64,000 bases of DNA from Nostoc spongiaeforme FACHB-130 (GCF_014698475.1 NZ_JACJTB010000002.1:248001-312000), one strand, 5' to 3'; positions 1-8,885 are shown, counted from the first letter of the stretch. Program-made: numbers and translations. The notes: generated from the letters alone by a model not told the origin.

Positions 1-328
1 CTGGACGATGTAATTCAACTAAGTGAGTTAAACTTTCTTGATTGTTCACAAAACCAATTACCCACGCAGTTGCATGATCTGGACTGTCGGGAACACGTTT
101 AACACCCAACTCGTTTTTTAACCAATTGTAAAAAGGTGGTAATTCTTGGGCTAAAACTGCTCCGGCTGTGGGTAATGTTTCTTTGAGCAATTTAATATCT
201 AAACCTGCTAATTCTTGTTGCAATTCTGGCAAATTCAGTACTTCATTCAGTGATTTTGACAGGATAGATTCTAGTTGTGCTTGGGAAAGATTTAGGTGTT
301 GGGCGAATGTTGTAAGTAGCAAACTCAT
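1..328 (-). CDS. Unknown protein, C-terminus outside the window
   Basis: The frame opens with ATG at 326-328 and runs off the left edge without a stop, giving the first 109 residues. It starts MSLLLTTFAQHLNLSQ and is rich in Leu, Gln and Glu, consistent with a soluble helical protein; no signal peptide or membrane segment is seen. I do not recognise the family. The reading frame is open over the whole visible length with normal cyanobacterial codon use, which supports a real gene. The function cannot be inferred from the neighbours. Confidence 0.6.
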   Translation of the reverse strand, partial: MSLLLTTFAQHLNLSQAQLESILSKSLNEVLNLPELQQELAGLDIKLLKETLPTAGAVLAQELPPFYNWLKNELGVKRVPDSPDHATAWVIGFVNNQESLTHLVELHRP

Positions 329-486
329 ACTTTAATCCTCTAGAAATTACTAGTTCACTTTTGCTACCTTTTAGCAAAAAAATTATGCTCAAAATATAGA
401 TAAACTTTAGGGAAAATTTTAGTATCTCCGGGAAGATAGCATTGTAGTTAAAGTTATAAATTCGCGTTCAATCATTCATGAAAAAA

Positions 487-519
487 ATATCCCCGACTTT
501 TTTAAAAAGTCGGGGATAT
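487..519. terminator. AAGTCGGGGATAT hairpin, terminator-like
   Basis: A near-perfect inverted repeat: ATATCCCCGACTTTTTT pairs with AAAAAGTCGGGGATAT. It lies downstream of the minus-strand gene ending at 576, where it could end transcription. The same stem sequence recurs at 63660-63692 and, with variations, at 14309-14338 and 42547-42579, so it is also a dispersed repeat family. Confidence 0.6.
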
Positions 520-575
520 AAATCTGGCAATTATTTTGTTCGTCTGCAATACTTTTTAGATAGATGATGTGGTAA

Positions 576-899
576 TTAATTTGACGGTAGAGCTTTTTTA
601 CCAGGTAAAAATTCAGGGTTTTCTAAAGGCGGCTGCTGAATTACAGGTGTTTTTGCTGGAGTAATTTTGAGGATCCTTTCGGGAGAAGAAATACTATTTG
701 TTGATAAAAATTCTATTTCTCGTTCAAACTTGTCTCTTCCCTCACGGAAAAATTCTGCCTCTCGCGGATGGTAAATGCCGTTAGCTACAGTTTCAGGAGT
801 TTGTTGAGCATTAACTGGAGTAATTAAGGACAATGCGCCTGTAGTGACGACTGTAGCTATGAGAAGGCGGGAGGATGTGGAAGATTTTATCTTTTTCAT
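576..899 (-). CDS. Small secreted protein of unknown function
   Basis: 107 residues. The ATG at 897-899 is chosen because it places a signal peptide at the N-terminus: MKKIKSSTSSRL, then a hydrophobic stretch ending in PVNAQQ, with likely cleavage after NAQ or NA. The mature part is short, charged and proline-rich towards its C-terminus, without cysteines or recognised domains. A longer upstream frame to 974 would overlap the divergent NFACT gene and lose the signal peptide at the terminus, so I reject it. Export to the periplasm or cell surface is inferred; the function is unknown. A strong hairpin lies about 60 bp downstream. Confidence 0.65.
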   Translation of the reverse strand: MKKIKSSTSSRLLIATVVTTGALSLITPVNAQQTPETVANGIYHPREAEFFREGRDKFEREIEFLSTNSISSPERILKITPAKTPVIQQPPLENPEFLPGKKALPSN

Positions 900-968
900 A
901 GTATGCCAATCAGAGCTAGACAAGATAGCATATACTGAGCATCGACGTTTGAACGCCAATGATTTGTT

Positions 969-2696
969 GTGCAACCAGTTGACTTTACCACCCTGACTTC
1001 TGCTTGTAGCGAACTACGCGCTTACTGGCTGCCATCGCGTTTAGAACAAGTTTATCAGCGCGATCGCTACACTATTTCTATCGCATTACGCACCCTGAAA
1101 CAACGGGGTTGGCTGGAAATTTCTTGGCATCCCCAAGCTGCACGGATTTGTATTGGTGATCCGCCGCCGCGATCACCTGATACTTTTACCTTTAGTCAGC
1201 AACTAGTACATCAATTGGGCGGCTTGGCTTTAATTGCGATTGAAGCGATCGCACCTTGGGAAAGGGCGATTGATTTACAGTTTGCCCGTCGTCCAGGAGA
1301 ATCTGCCCTGTATCACTTGTATGTGGAAATTATGGGCAAATACAGCAATGCGATTTTGACTGATGCTAATAATTTCATCATTACGGCTGCCCATCAAGTT
1401 AGTGAACAGCAATCGAGTGTCCGACCAATTCAAACTGGACAGCTTTACGAATTTCCCCCCAAACTCACAGGCCCGGTTCCCAATTTGAGCGAATCTCAAG
1501 CACGTTGGCAAGAAAGGGTGAGTTTAGTTCCCGGTGCAATTAAGCGTCAACTGATCAAAAGTTATAGCGGTTTAAGTGCATCACTGGTAGATTCTCTGCT
1601 GTTGGCAGCGAGTATTGCACCAGACACAACTACTGATCAACTAAATTCTGAAGATTGGCAAAAACTCTTTGAATGTTGGCAAGAATGGCTACAAGCTTTA
1701 GATGTTGGTAAATTCCAACCAGCTTGGACAGCAACAGGTTACACCGTGATGGGTTGGGGTGCGGTTGCGCCAGTCAAAGATACTCAAATTTTGCTGAATA
1801 AGTATTATACTGACCAACTCAATCAACAGGTATTTGCTCAATTGCGCCATCAACTGAGTCAGAAGTTACAAAATATTCTGACGAAGTTAAAAGTCAAAGC
1901 CCAAGCCTTTATAACTCGGTTACAGCAATCAGATCAAGCGGATGATTATCGCCAAAAAGCAGATTTGTTGATGGCTAACTTGCAAAATTGGCAACCAGGA
2001 ATGCAAGAAATCACCTTACCTGATTTTGAGACAGGTGAACCAGTGGCGATCGCACTTCAGCCAGATAAAAACGGTGTGCAGAATGCTCAAAATTTTTACA
2101 AGCAGCACCAAAAACTCAAACGCGCTCGTTTGGCAGTGGAACCGCTATTATTTGAAGTGCAGTCAGAGATTGATTATTTAGAGCAAGTAGAAGCTGCGAT
2201 CGCGCAAATTGAAAACTACGAAACAGCCGAAGATTTGCAAGCTTTAGAAGAAATCCGCGATGAACTAATTGGACAAAAATATTTAGAAGATCCACAATAC
2301 CGCGATCGTAACACTAACGAAACTGCTATCACCAACTTCCGCCGTTATCGTACTCCTAACGGTTGGGAAATCTTAATTGGTCGAAATAATCGCCAAAATG
2401 ACCAATTAACTTTTCGGATAGCCGGAGATTATGACTTGTGGTTCCACGCCCAAGAAATTCCCGGAAGCCATATTCTCATGCGTTTAGAAGCGGGCGCTGT
2501 CCCCGATACCGATGATTTGCAATATGCAGCCAACCTCGCTGCCTACTACAGCCGCGCTCGTCAAAGTGACCAAGTACCAGTAGTTTACACTCAGCCCAAG
2601 TACGTCTACAAACCCAAAGGAGCCAAACCGGGAATTGCCATTTATAAACAAGAGCGCATTCTCTGGGGAAAACCACAGTTAGTCAATAGTCATTGA
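969..2696 (+). CDS. rqcH: NFACT family protein, RqcH/Rqc2 homologue
   Basis: 575 residues from a GTG start. The N-terminal half is the NFACT-N (FbpA-like) domain, followed by a long coiled-coil/helical segment around residues 285-430 and a C-terminal NFACT-R domain (about 455-555) with the characteristic DLWFHAQEIPGSHILMR. RqcH binds stalled 50S subunits carrying peptidyl-tRNA and recruits tRNA-Ala to add C-terminal alanine tails that mark nascent chains for degradation. The length and domain order fit the bacterial family; older annotations call it fibronectin-binding protein A. At the position of the functionally important Asp-Arg pair of the NFACT-N domain the sequence reads Glu98-Arg99 (APWERAIDL). 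It is a single gene, divergent from the small secreted protein. Confidence 0.85.
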   Translation: MQPVDFTTLTSACSELRAYWLPSRLEQVYQRDRYTISIALRTLKQRGWLEISWHPQAARICIGDPPPRSPDTFTFSQQLVHQLGGLALIAIEAIAPWERAIDLQFARRPGESALYHLYVEIMGKYSNAILTDANNFIITAAHQVSEQQSSVRPIQTGQLYEFPPKLTGPVPNLSESQARWQERVSLVPGAIKRQLIKSYSGLSASLVDSLLLAASIAPDTTTDQLNSEDWQKLFECWQEWLQALDVGKFQPAWTATGYTVMGWGAVAPVKDTQILLNKYYTDQLNQQVFAQLRHQLSQKLQNILTKLKVKAQAFITRLQQSDQADDYRQKADLLMANLQNWQPGMQEITLPDFETGEPVAIALQPDKNGVQNAQNFYKQHQKLKRARLAVEPLLFEVQSEIDYLEQVEAAIAQIENYETAEDLQALEEIRDELIGQKYLEDPQYRDRNTNETAITNFRRYRTPNGWEILIGRNNRQNDQLTFRIAGDYDLWFHAQEIPGSHILMRLEAGAVPDTDDLQYAANLAAYYSRARQSDQVPVVYTQPKYVYKPKGAKPGIAIYKQERILWGKPQLVNSH

Positions 2697-2765
2697 AGGA
2701 GGCAGGAGGCAGGAGTTATCAATTGCTATTCTTCTCCGTTGTCCCCCTTGTCTCCCTTGTCCCCC
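2696..2765. repeat. Short tandem heptamer-like repeats
   Basis: Directly after the NFACT stop the DNA contains tandem AGGAGGC words and then CCCTTGTC/TCCCTTGTCC words. Similar GACAAGGG words occur at 50528-50555 and 48704-48730. This is the kind of short tandemly repeated repetitive sequence common between genes in Nostoc-like genomes; no coding potential is seen. Confidence 0.5.
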
Positions 2766-2887
2766 TAAATCCCTCTACCTTCCGGGTTAGTTGAAATATT
2801 CTCAAAGATGGAAGCCCATCCGAAATGGCTTTATCTTTTTTTAGTGAATTTTTAAGAAAAAACTGTGTTGGCTGTTACAATATTGTT

Positions 2888-2998
2888 AAGAAAAGTTGCC
2901 CGTTGCATTTTGGGAACGCGCAATCGGGTTTTAACTCTATTGAGAAGACAACGCGAAAAACATTTAATAGACCAGCTGTGGGAGGCTGGTCTTTTTAT
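2888..2998 (+). ncRNA. Candidate small RNA with own terminator
   Basis: No reading frame is seen here, but the stretch has RNA-gene architecture. A TACAAT box at 2876-2881 could be a -10 element (no good -35 is visible). A stem formed by CCCGTTGC and GCAATCGGG with one bulge lies around 2900-2932, and a good rho-independent terminator closes the unit at 2969-2996. The start coordinate is inferred from the -10 box. It could instead be the 3' end of the upstream transcript. It does not match tmRNA, SRP RNA, RNase P RNA or Yfr1 as I know them. Confidence 0.35.
2969..2996 (+). terminator. Rho-independent terminator
   Basis: AGACCAGC and GCTGGTCT form an 8-bp stem with an 8-base loop, followed by five T residues. 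The right half of this terminator is part of a direct repeat with 3897-3927. Confidence 0.75.
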
Positions 2999-3011
2999 TT
3001 CTAAATGCTTA
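2981..3011 (+). repeat. att-like direct repeat, left copy
   Basis: 31 bases, 29 of them identical to 3897-3927, beginning GGAGGCTGGTCTTTTTATT and ending AAATGCTTA. It overlaps the 3' half of the terminator at 2969-2996. Two such copies bracket a 0.9 kb segment with two small genes, as expected for left and right attachment sites of an integrated element or for a local duplication. Confidence 0.6.
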
Positions 3012-3058
3012 GAGTACTGCTTATTCAGGATTTGAGTATTATCACATATCTTGCACCA

Positions 3059-3107
3059 GGCGACTGGAAGTCACAGCTACACAGGCAAAACCCGCCTATG
3101 CGGGTTA
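3059..3107. repeat. TCCGCCT-core hairpin repeat, copy 1
   Basis: Contains GCACCAGGCGACTGGAAGTC and the hairpin AACCCGCCTATGCGGGTT at 3089-3106. It is related to the larger copies at 37681-37850 and 58428-58545, which share the GAATTCGCGGCTA-like left part and a GTCCGCCT..CGGAC hairpin. This is a dispersed intergenic repeat. Confidence 0.5.
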
Positions 3108-3139
3108 AAAACCATTATAGTAAACAGTACGATTAAGAG

Positions 3140-3523
3140 TTACTGTATGCCTAATAGAGTAATCGCTTGTTCAAGATGTCCCTTGGCGTAATAGCGATTG
3201 AGTAACTTTTCCTGTTCCCATCTTTGTGGTGCTGGCATACATTTACCCTCCAGTGATGCTTTAATCAATGCTGCTTGGTGGTCAGTGGATTGTCCCATCT
3301 GATCTAGGGTGGTGCCAAGATGTTGCAACATTTCAAAAGTGGGTAAGCGTAAACCTTCACCGTCCTCTATCTGTTGTATCGCTAATAACGGAAATGCCAT
3401 CAAGGTGCTGATGTAATTGTCCTTGTATGCGCCACTTGCCATTAGTCTTAGACCATAACGTAGGCATAAAGTTTTGAGTTGCTGAACTGTCAGAACTTCT
3501 AATTCTGTGCGGGTAAACAACAT
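3140..3523 (-). CDS. SAP-domain-like small protein
   Basis: 127 residues from the ATG at 3521-3523; a TTG start at 3568 would add 15 residues. The N-terminal region LTVQQLKTLCLRYGL followed by SGAYKDNYISTLM has the pattern of a SAP motif, a helix-loop-helix that binds DNA in chromatin and repair proteins. The remaining sequence is helical with no catalytic motif. It shares the segment between the two 31-base direct repeats with a small plus-strand gene, suggesting it entered as a unit. DNA binding is inferred from the motif only; the family is not firmly recognised. Confidence 0.55.
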   Translation of the reverse strand: MLFTRTELEVLTVQQLKTLCLRYGLRLMASGAYKDNYISTLMAFPLLAIQQIEDGEGLRLPTFEMLQHLGTTLDQMGQSTDHQAALIKASLEGKCMPAPQRWEQEKLLNRYYAKGHLEQAITLLGIQ

Positions 3524-3652
3524 AAAATAGATATTGCCATTTTTACGAGTGGTATCAGTGGTTAACAACTTTTCCAGGGTTAAGTAACCACTGATTAAAA
3601 CTCTAATCGATTGGTTTCAATCGATTCAATTTATATTTACGTTTCTACATAA

Positions 3653-3844
3653 ATGCCGAATCCTAGAGGAACACCTGAAAATTTAGAACCAGGACAAAGA
3701 AAAGGTGAGGAACCCTTAACAGAGCAAATCAGCTTTCGTGCAAGTAAAGACATGAAAGATGCAGTGAAAGCACAACCCGACCCAGCACAATTTTGTAGGG
3801 ATGCGGTACAAGAAAAATTAGATAAACAGAAACAATCGGATTGA
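3653..3844 (+). CDS. Small RHH-like protein, plasmid/mobile-element type
   Basis: 63 residues, starting MPNPRGTPENLEPGQRKGEE. Openings of the form MPNPKG.PxNLxP are typical of small cyanobacterial proteins encoded on plasmids and islands. The second half (ISFRASKDMKDAVKA, then a helix ending in AVQEKL) resembles a ribbon-helix-helix or antitoxin-like DNA-binding fold, but this is only a pattern judgement. No convincing Shine-Dalgarno sequence precedes the ATG. It is divergent from the SAP-like gene and lies just inside the right direct repeat. Confidence 0.5.
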   Translation: MPNPRGTPENLEPGQRKGEEPLTEQISFRASKDMKDAVKAQPDPAQFCRDAVQEKLDKQKQSD

Positions 3845-3896
3845 TACCCTTCTGAGAAAGTGTCATTTGAGATCAGATTTAAACTGACATCTCACC

Positions 3897-3927
3897 GGAG
3901 GCTGGTCTTTTTATTCCAAAATGCTTA
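3897..3927 (+). repeat. att-like direct repeat, right copy
   Basis: 29 of 31 bases match 2981-3011. The sequence left of it differs from the left copy: the complementary arm AGACCAGC is absent, so only the left copy forms the complete terminator. That asymmetry is what insertion at the 3' end of a small RNA gene would leave. Confidence 0.6.
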
Positions 3928-4072
3928 CTACTAAATATATCTTTTGGCACTAGTGAATTAACTGAGAAAAATACCATGATGCTATCTGGCAGATGACTGA
4001 AAAATGTTGACTTGATGACATTTGCAGTTGTTAAACACTTATCCAGAACATCATTTAAGCGGAGGATGCTGT

Positions 4073-5920
4073 GTGAAAATTGGCGCTCACTACTTAGGTA
4101 ACGGCGAGTGTGAGTTTACTGTTTGGTCTCCCACACTAAACAGCGTTGCGGTAGAGATTTTAACACCAGAGTCGCAGTTAATTCCGCTAAAACCGCAAGT
4201 AGAGGGATATTGGCAAGTAAAAGTCAATGATGTGTATCCAGGTACATTGTATCGATATCAGTTAAATGAGCAAGAAGCTTTTGCTGACCCGGCTTCGCAG
4301 TTTCAACCCCAGGGAGTTCACGGTGCTTCTGTGGTTGTAGATCATCATTTTGAGTGGACAGATACAACCTGGACTGGTATTCCCTTAGAATCGATGATTT
4401 TTTATGAACTCCATGTCGGGACATTCACACCGGAAGGAACCTTTGCTGCAATTATTCCCCGTTTACCAGAACTGCGGGAGTTAGGAATTAACGCGATTGA
4501 AATTATGCCCATTGCCCAATTTCCGGGCGATGATCATATTCAGCCTGATTTGGCATATCGCAATTGGGGATATGATGGCGTTTATCTTTATGCGGTACAA
4601 AATTCCTACGGTAGTCCCGCCGATTTCAAGCAATTTGTGAATGCTTGTCACGCAAATGGTATTGCTGTAGTGCTGGATGTGGTTTATAACCACTTTGGCC
4701 CAGAGGGTAATTATATGGGTCAATTTGCGCCCTATTTTACTAAAACTTATAAGACACCTTGGGGCAACGCGATGAATTTCGATGATGCTTATAGCCAAGG
4801 TGTGCGAAATTATTTTATTCAAAATGCTTTGTATTGGTTGGGAGATTTTCATATAGATGCTTTGCGCCTAGATGCAATTCAAGCAATTTATGATTTGGGT
4901 GCAAAGCATTTTTTAGGGGAATTGGCGGAAGTTGTGCATAACTTTTGTCAAGGGGGGACATGGAAACGTTATTTAATTGCAGAAAGTGACTTGAATAACC
5001 CGCAAGTTGTGCGTCCGCCAGAATTGGGAGGATATGGAATTGATGCACAGTGGAGTGATGATTTCCACCACGCATTACATACATTGTTAACAGGCGATCG
5101 CCAAGGGTATTATCAAGATTTCGGTAAGTGTGCGGATTTAGCTAAAGCTTACCAAGATACTTTTGTCTACGATTGGCGGTATGCACCCCACCGTAAGCGT
5201 TTTCATGGGATATCTTGCCGCGATCGCCCATTATCTCAGTTTTCAGTCTGTATTCAAAATCACGACCAAATTGGTAATCAAATGAAGGGGGAACGCTTAT
5301 CTGAGCGAATTTCCTTTGCTGGTTTGAAATTAGCGGCTGGTGCTGTATTGTTATCACCTTACTTACCGTTACTATTCATGGGTGAAGAATATGGCGAAAC
5401 TGCACCTTTTATCTATTTTGTCAGCCACTCTGACCCTGAATTGATTCAAGCTGTGCGTGCTGGACGTAAGCAAGAGTTTGAGGCGTTCCACTATGCAGAA
5501 GACCCACCAGATCCTGAATCTGCGGAGACATTTCTGCGGTGTAAACTTAACTGGGAATTGCGTCACCAAGGACAACATAAGGTTTTATGGGATTGGTATC
5601 GTCAGTTAATTCATTTACGCCAAACTCATCCCGCGTTGTTGAATTTTGACCGCGACAGTATTGCAGCAACTAGTGACGAAGACAAAAAAGTAGTTGTTGT
5701 GCGGCGTTGGTGCGAGTCGGGTGAGGTGGTATTTGCGATGAATTTTAATTCCTCATCGGTGGCGGTGAGTTTACCAATTCAGCAAAGTGCGCGGAAGTTA
5801 TTAGACTCAGCCGATACTGTATGGTCTGGTGAAGGTTCTCAAGCTGCTGATAAACTCGCGGTGGGGGATGAGGTTGTGTTGGCGGCTATGAGTTTAGTTT
5901 TGTATAGCAATCCTAAATGA
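4073..5920 (+). CDS. treZ: Malto-oligosyltrehalose trehalohydrolase
   Basis: 615 residues. I choose the GTG at 4073 because GGAGG at 4061-4065 sits seven bases upstream; an in-frame TTG at 4022 lacks a ribosome-binding site. TreZ (GH13) releases trehalose from the maltooligosyl-trehalose made by TreY. An N-terminal carbohydrate-binding (CBM48-like) domain precedes the (beta/alpha)8 barrel. The GH13 residues are visible: nucleophile Asp267 in DALRLDAIQ, acid/base Glu304 in LIAESDLN, and Asp398 in IQNHDQIGNQ. It is the first gene of treZ-treY-treH, all on the plus strand, so the region encodes both synthesis from glycogen-type glucan and breakdown of trehalose. Trehalose is linked to desiccation tolerance in Nostocales. 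Confidence 0.93.
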   Translation: MKIGAHYLGNGECEFTVWSPTLNSVAVEILTPESQLIPLKPQVEGYWQVKVNDVYPGTLYRYQLNEQEAFADPASQFQPQGVHGASVVVDHHFEWTDTTWTGIPLESMIFYELHVGTFTPEGTFAAIIPRLPELRELGINAIEIMPIAQFPGDDHIQPDLAYRNWGYDGVYLYAVQNSYGSPADFKQFVNACHANGIAVVLDVVYNHFGPEGNYMGQFAPYFTKTYKTPWGNAMNFDDAYSQGVRNYFIQNALYWLGDFHIDALRLDAIQAIYDLGAKHFLGELAEVVHNFCQGGTWKRYLIAESDLNNPQVVRPPELGGYGIDAQWSDDFHHALHTLLTGDRQGYYQDFGKCADLAKAYQDTFVYDWRYAPHRKRFHGISCRDRPLSQFSVCIQNHDQIGNQMKGERLSERISFAGLKLAAGAVLLSPYLPLLFMGEEYGETAPFIYFVSHSDPELIQAVRAGRKQEFEAFHYAEDPPDPESAETFLRCKLNWELRHQGQHKVLWDWYRQLIHLRQTHPALLNFDRDSIAATSDEDKKVVVVRRWCESGEVVFAMNFNSSSVAVSLPIQQSARKLLDSADTVWSGEGSQAADKLAVGDEVVLAAMSLVLYSNPK

Positions 5921-5949
5921 GTCGTGAAAAACATAGATATGGAAACGAA

Positions 5950-5979
5950 CCGCAAAGGACGCAAAGGACACAAAGGGAA
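5950..5979. repeat. CGCAAAGGA tandem words
   Basis: Three copies of a CGCAAAGGA/CACAAAGGG word between treZ and treY. The reverse-complement version, CTTTGCGTC/CTTTGCGCC, lies between treY and treH. A dispersed short repeat; no gene. Confidence 0.5.
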
Positions 5980-6119
5980 GAAAGAAGAAAAAGATATAGA
6001 AATTTTACAAATGATTTAGGACTGCTATAACGCAGAGTTACGTGAAGTCAACGCGGAGGGGCGTAGAGTGTTTTCCCCCAAACCTCTTTTTCAACCTATT
6101 TATATCAAGTAAAAATATT

Positions 6120-8885
6120 ATGCGAATCCCAAAAGTAACTTATAGAATTCAGTTTACACCCCAGTTTGGTTTTGAGGATGCTAGAGCGATCGCATCCTAT
6201 TTATCAGATTTAGGCATTTCTGATTTGTATGCTTCGCCAATTTTTAAGGCGAGAACTGGGAGTACACATGGTTATGATGTGGTGGATGCTTCACAGTTAA
6301 ATCCGCAATTGGGAACTCAGGACGATTTTGCGGCTTTAGTGGCAGAATTACAAGCTTTGGGGATGGGTTGGCTACAAGATATTGTGCCTAACCACATGGC
6401 ATATAGTAGCGAAAACCCCTATTTAATGGATGTGTTGGAACATGGTGCAGATTCTAGTTATACCGATTATTTTGATGTTTGTTGGAAATCGCCTTTTGCT
6501 AACAGCCAAGAGCGCATTCTTGCACCATTGTTAGGTGATTTTTATGGCGAAGCTCTGGAAAAGGGAGATATTCAACTCCAATATGAACAGAATGGTTTAA
6601 CTGTTAACTATTACAGCTTAAAATTACCATTGCGTTTAGAATCTTATAGCAAATTTTTGACTTACAATCTTGGTAAACTCACCCGCACATTGGGGAGAAA
6701 TCATCCTGATTTTATTAAACTTTTAGGCGTTCTCTACATTCTCAAAAGTGTGCCTTCGGAAGTTACTGGTAAACAGCGTCAAGACCAAATTGCTTTTATC
6801 AAAGGTTTGATTTGGGAACTCTACAGCACTAATGATGATATCCGGGAATTTATTACGGAGAATCTGAAAATTTTCAATGGCGAATCAGGTAATTCGGAAA
6901 GTTTTAACTTACTCGATGACTTACTCAACGACCAGTTTTATCGTCTCGCCTTCTGGAAAGTTGGCGCGGAGGAAATGAACTATCGCCGTTTCTTTACTGT
7001 TAACGAACTTATCTCAGTGAAAGTTGAAGAAATGCGCGTGTTTAACAACACTCATAGTTTAATTCACAAGCTAGTAGAAGATGGCGTATTCACTGGCTTA
7101 AGAATTGACCACATTGATGGACTATACAACCCAACGCAGTATTTAGAAAGACTGCACGAAAAAATGGGTGATGTTTATATCACTGTCGAGAAGATTTTAG
7201 AACTCACGGAAGATTTACCAAACAATTGGCAGATTCAAGGTACTTCGGGATATGATTTTTTGAATTATGTCAATGGTGTATTTTGTCAAGCACAAAATCA
7301 AGCGGTATTTAATAAAATTTACCATTCATTTATCGGTGCAAGGGTCAATTATCCATCACTGGTTAAAGAGAAAAAGCATCTGATATTAGAAAAAAATCTA
7401 GCGGGTGATGTTGATAATTTAGCTAGTTTGCTCAAGAATATTGCCAGCAAATATCGCTATGGTAATGATTTTACATTGAATGGTTTGAAGCGTGCGATCG
7501 CAGAACTTCTCACTCTCTTCCCCATCTACCGTACTTATATCACGCCCGATGCAATTTCCGACACAGATAAAACTTGTATTCAAGAAGTAATTAACACGGC
7601 AAGAAAACAAGTACCTTTGTTGCAACATGAAATGAACTTTTTAGAAAAAGTCTTGCTGTTGCAGTTTGATGAATCTCTCAGCCAAACAGAAAAAGACCAG
7701 TGGATTTATTTTGTCTTGCGGATGCAGCAATACACTGGCCCACTCATGGCTAAAGGTGTGGAAGATACTACTTTATATGTTTACAACCGTCTAATTTCAC
7801 TGAATGAAGTCGGCGGAAACCCCAGTCATTTTGGTATTACTATTGAGCAATTTCATAACTTTAACCATCAACACCAACACAACTGGCCTCACACCATGAA
7901 CGCCACCGCCACCCATGATACCAAGCGCGGCGAAGATGTCAGAGCAAGGTTAAATGTGTTGTCAGAAATTCCTCAAGAATGGGAACAACAAGTAAATCAT
8001 TGGAGTGAAATCAATCAATCACATCGTAGCTTAGTCGATCGCAACGATGAATACTTCCTCTATCAAACCCTAGTTGGCACATTTCCCTTTGCAGAACATG
8101 AACAAGCTTCTTTCGTGGAACGAGTGCAAGAATACATGATTAAAGCCATCCGGGAAGCAAAAGTTCACACCGCATGGTTACGCCCCGATAACGAGTATGA
8201 AGCAGCTTGTACCACCTTTGTGCAGAAAATACTTGACCCCAACTTATCGCGGCACTTTTTAGATAACTTCCGTCCCTTTCAACAAAAAATTGCCGAATAT
8301 GGCATATTTAATTCTCTTTCCCAAACCCTCCTGAAGATTACTGCGCCTGGTGTACCCGACTTCTACCAAGGAACAGAACTTTGGGATTTCAGCTTAGTTG
8401 ACCCCGATAACCGCCGTCCCGTAGATTTTGAATTACGACGTAGTTATTTGAGTACTATCCAAGCACAAATCAAAACCGATATTCTCGACTGCATTCCCGA
8501 ACTACTAACTCAGAAAACCGACGGTAGAATCAAACTGTTTTTAACACTGCAAGCACTCAAAGCCAGAACAAAATATCTCTCATTATTCCAAAACGGCGAA
8601 TATCAACCACTAGAAGTCCACGGAACCCACGCCAACCATATCATCGCCTTTGCCCGCCAACATGACAAGCAAACCGCGATCGCCATTGTCCCCTGTTTCC
8701 TCACCAGCCTCACCCCACCCGGAAAACCCCCACTAGGCGAGTCAGTATGGCAAGATACACACCTAAAACTCCCCGCCAAAACTTGGCAAAACCTCCTTAC
8801 CCACCAAACTCTACAAACTGGAGACACTCTCCCCATCTCCCAAACCCTTTCCCACTTCCCAGTAGCCCTATTAATTGCTGAGTAA
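6120..8885 (+). CDS. treY: Malto-oligosyltrehalose synthase
   Basis: 921 residues from the ATG at 6120; an upstream frame from 6042 has no family similarity. TreY (GH13) converts the reducing-end alpha-1,4 linkage of a glucan into the alpha-1,1 linkage of trehalose. The N-terminus IPKVTYRIQFTPQFGF is typical of the family, and the catalytic motifs are LRIDHIDGL (nucleophile Asp), VEKILE (Glu) and NATATHDTKRGED (Asp). The C-terminal PGVPDFYQGTELWDFSLVDP is also characteristic. It works with TreZ, encoded 199 bp upstream. The TreYZ route uses storage glycogen, so trehalose can be made without new photosynthate. The intergenic gap holds short repeats and no clear terminator, so co-transcription with treZ is likely. 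Confidence 0.94.
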   Translation: MRIPKVTYRIQFTPQFGFEDARAIASYLSDLGISDLYASPIFKARTGSTHGYDVVDASQLNPQLGTQDDFAALVAELQALGMGWLQDIVPNHMAYSSENPYLMDVLEHGADSSYTDYFDVCWKSPFANSQERILAPLLGDFYGEALEKGDIQLQYEQNGLTVNYYSLKLPLRLESYSKFLTYNLGKLTRTLGRNHPDFIKLLGVLYILKSVPSEVTGKQRQDQIAFIKGLIWELYSTNDDIREFITENLKIFNGESGNSESFNLLDDLLNDQFYRLAFWKVGAEEMNYRRFFTVNELISVKVEEMRVFNNTHSLIHKLVEDGVFTGLRIDHIDGLYNPTQYLERLHEKMGDVYITVEKILELTEDLPNNWQIQGTSGYDFLNYVNGVFCQAQNQAVFNKIYHSFIGARVNYPSLVKEKKHLILEKNLAGDVDNLASLLKNIASKYRYGNDFTLNGLKRAIAELLTLFPIYRTYITPDAISDTDKTCIQEVINTARKQVPLLQHEMNFLEKVLLLQFDESLSQTEKDQWIYFVLRMQQYTGPLMAKGVEDTTLYVYNRLISLNEVGGNPSHFGITIEQFHNFNHQHQHNWPHTMNATATHDTKRGEDVRARLNVLSEIPQEWEQQVNHWSEINQSHRSLVDRNDEYFLYQTLVGTFPFAEHEQASFVERVQEYMIKAIREAKVHTAWLRPDNEYEAACTTFVQKILDPNLSRHFLDNFRPFQQKIAEYGIFNSLSQTLLKITAPGVPDFYQGTELWDFSLVDPDNRRPVDFELRRSYLSTIQAQIKTDILDCIPELLTQKTDGRIKLFLTLQALKARTKYLSLFQNGEYQPLEVHGTHANHIIAFARQHDKQTAIAIVPCFLTSLTPPGKPPLGESVWQDTHLKLPAKTWQNLLTHQTLQTGDTLPISQTLSHFPVALLIAE

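Noticed and set aside
900-974. Longer start of the small secreted protein at 974
   Set aside because: It would overlap the divergent NFACT gene and place the signal peptide inside the protein.
2870-3000. tmRNA, SRP RNA or 6S RNA
   Set aside because: None of the diagnostic sequences (tRNA-like end, GGAA-tetraloop Alu/SRP motif, long open-bubble 6S stem) is recognisable, so I only call a candidate small RNA.
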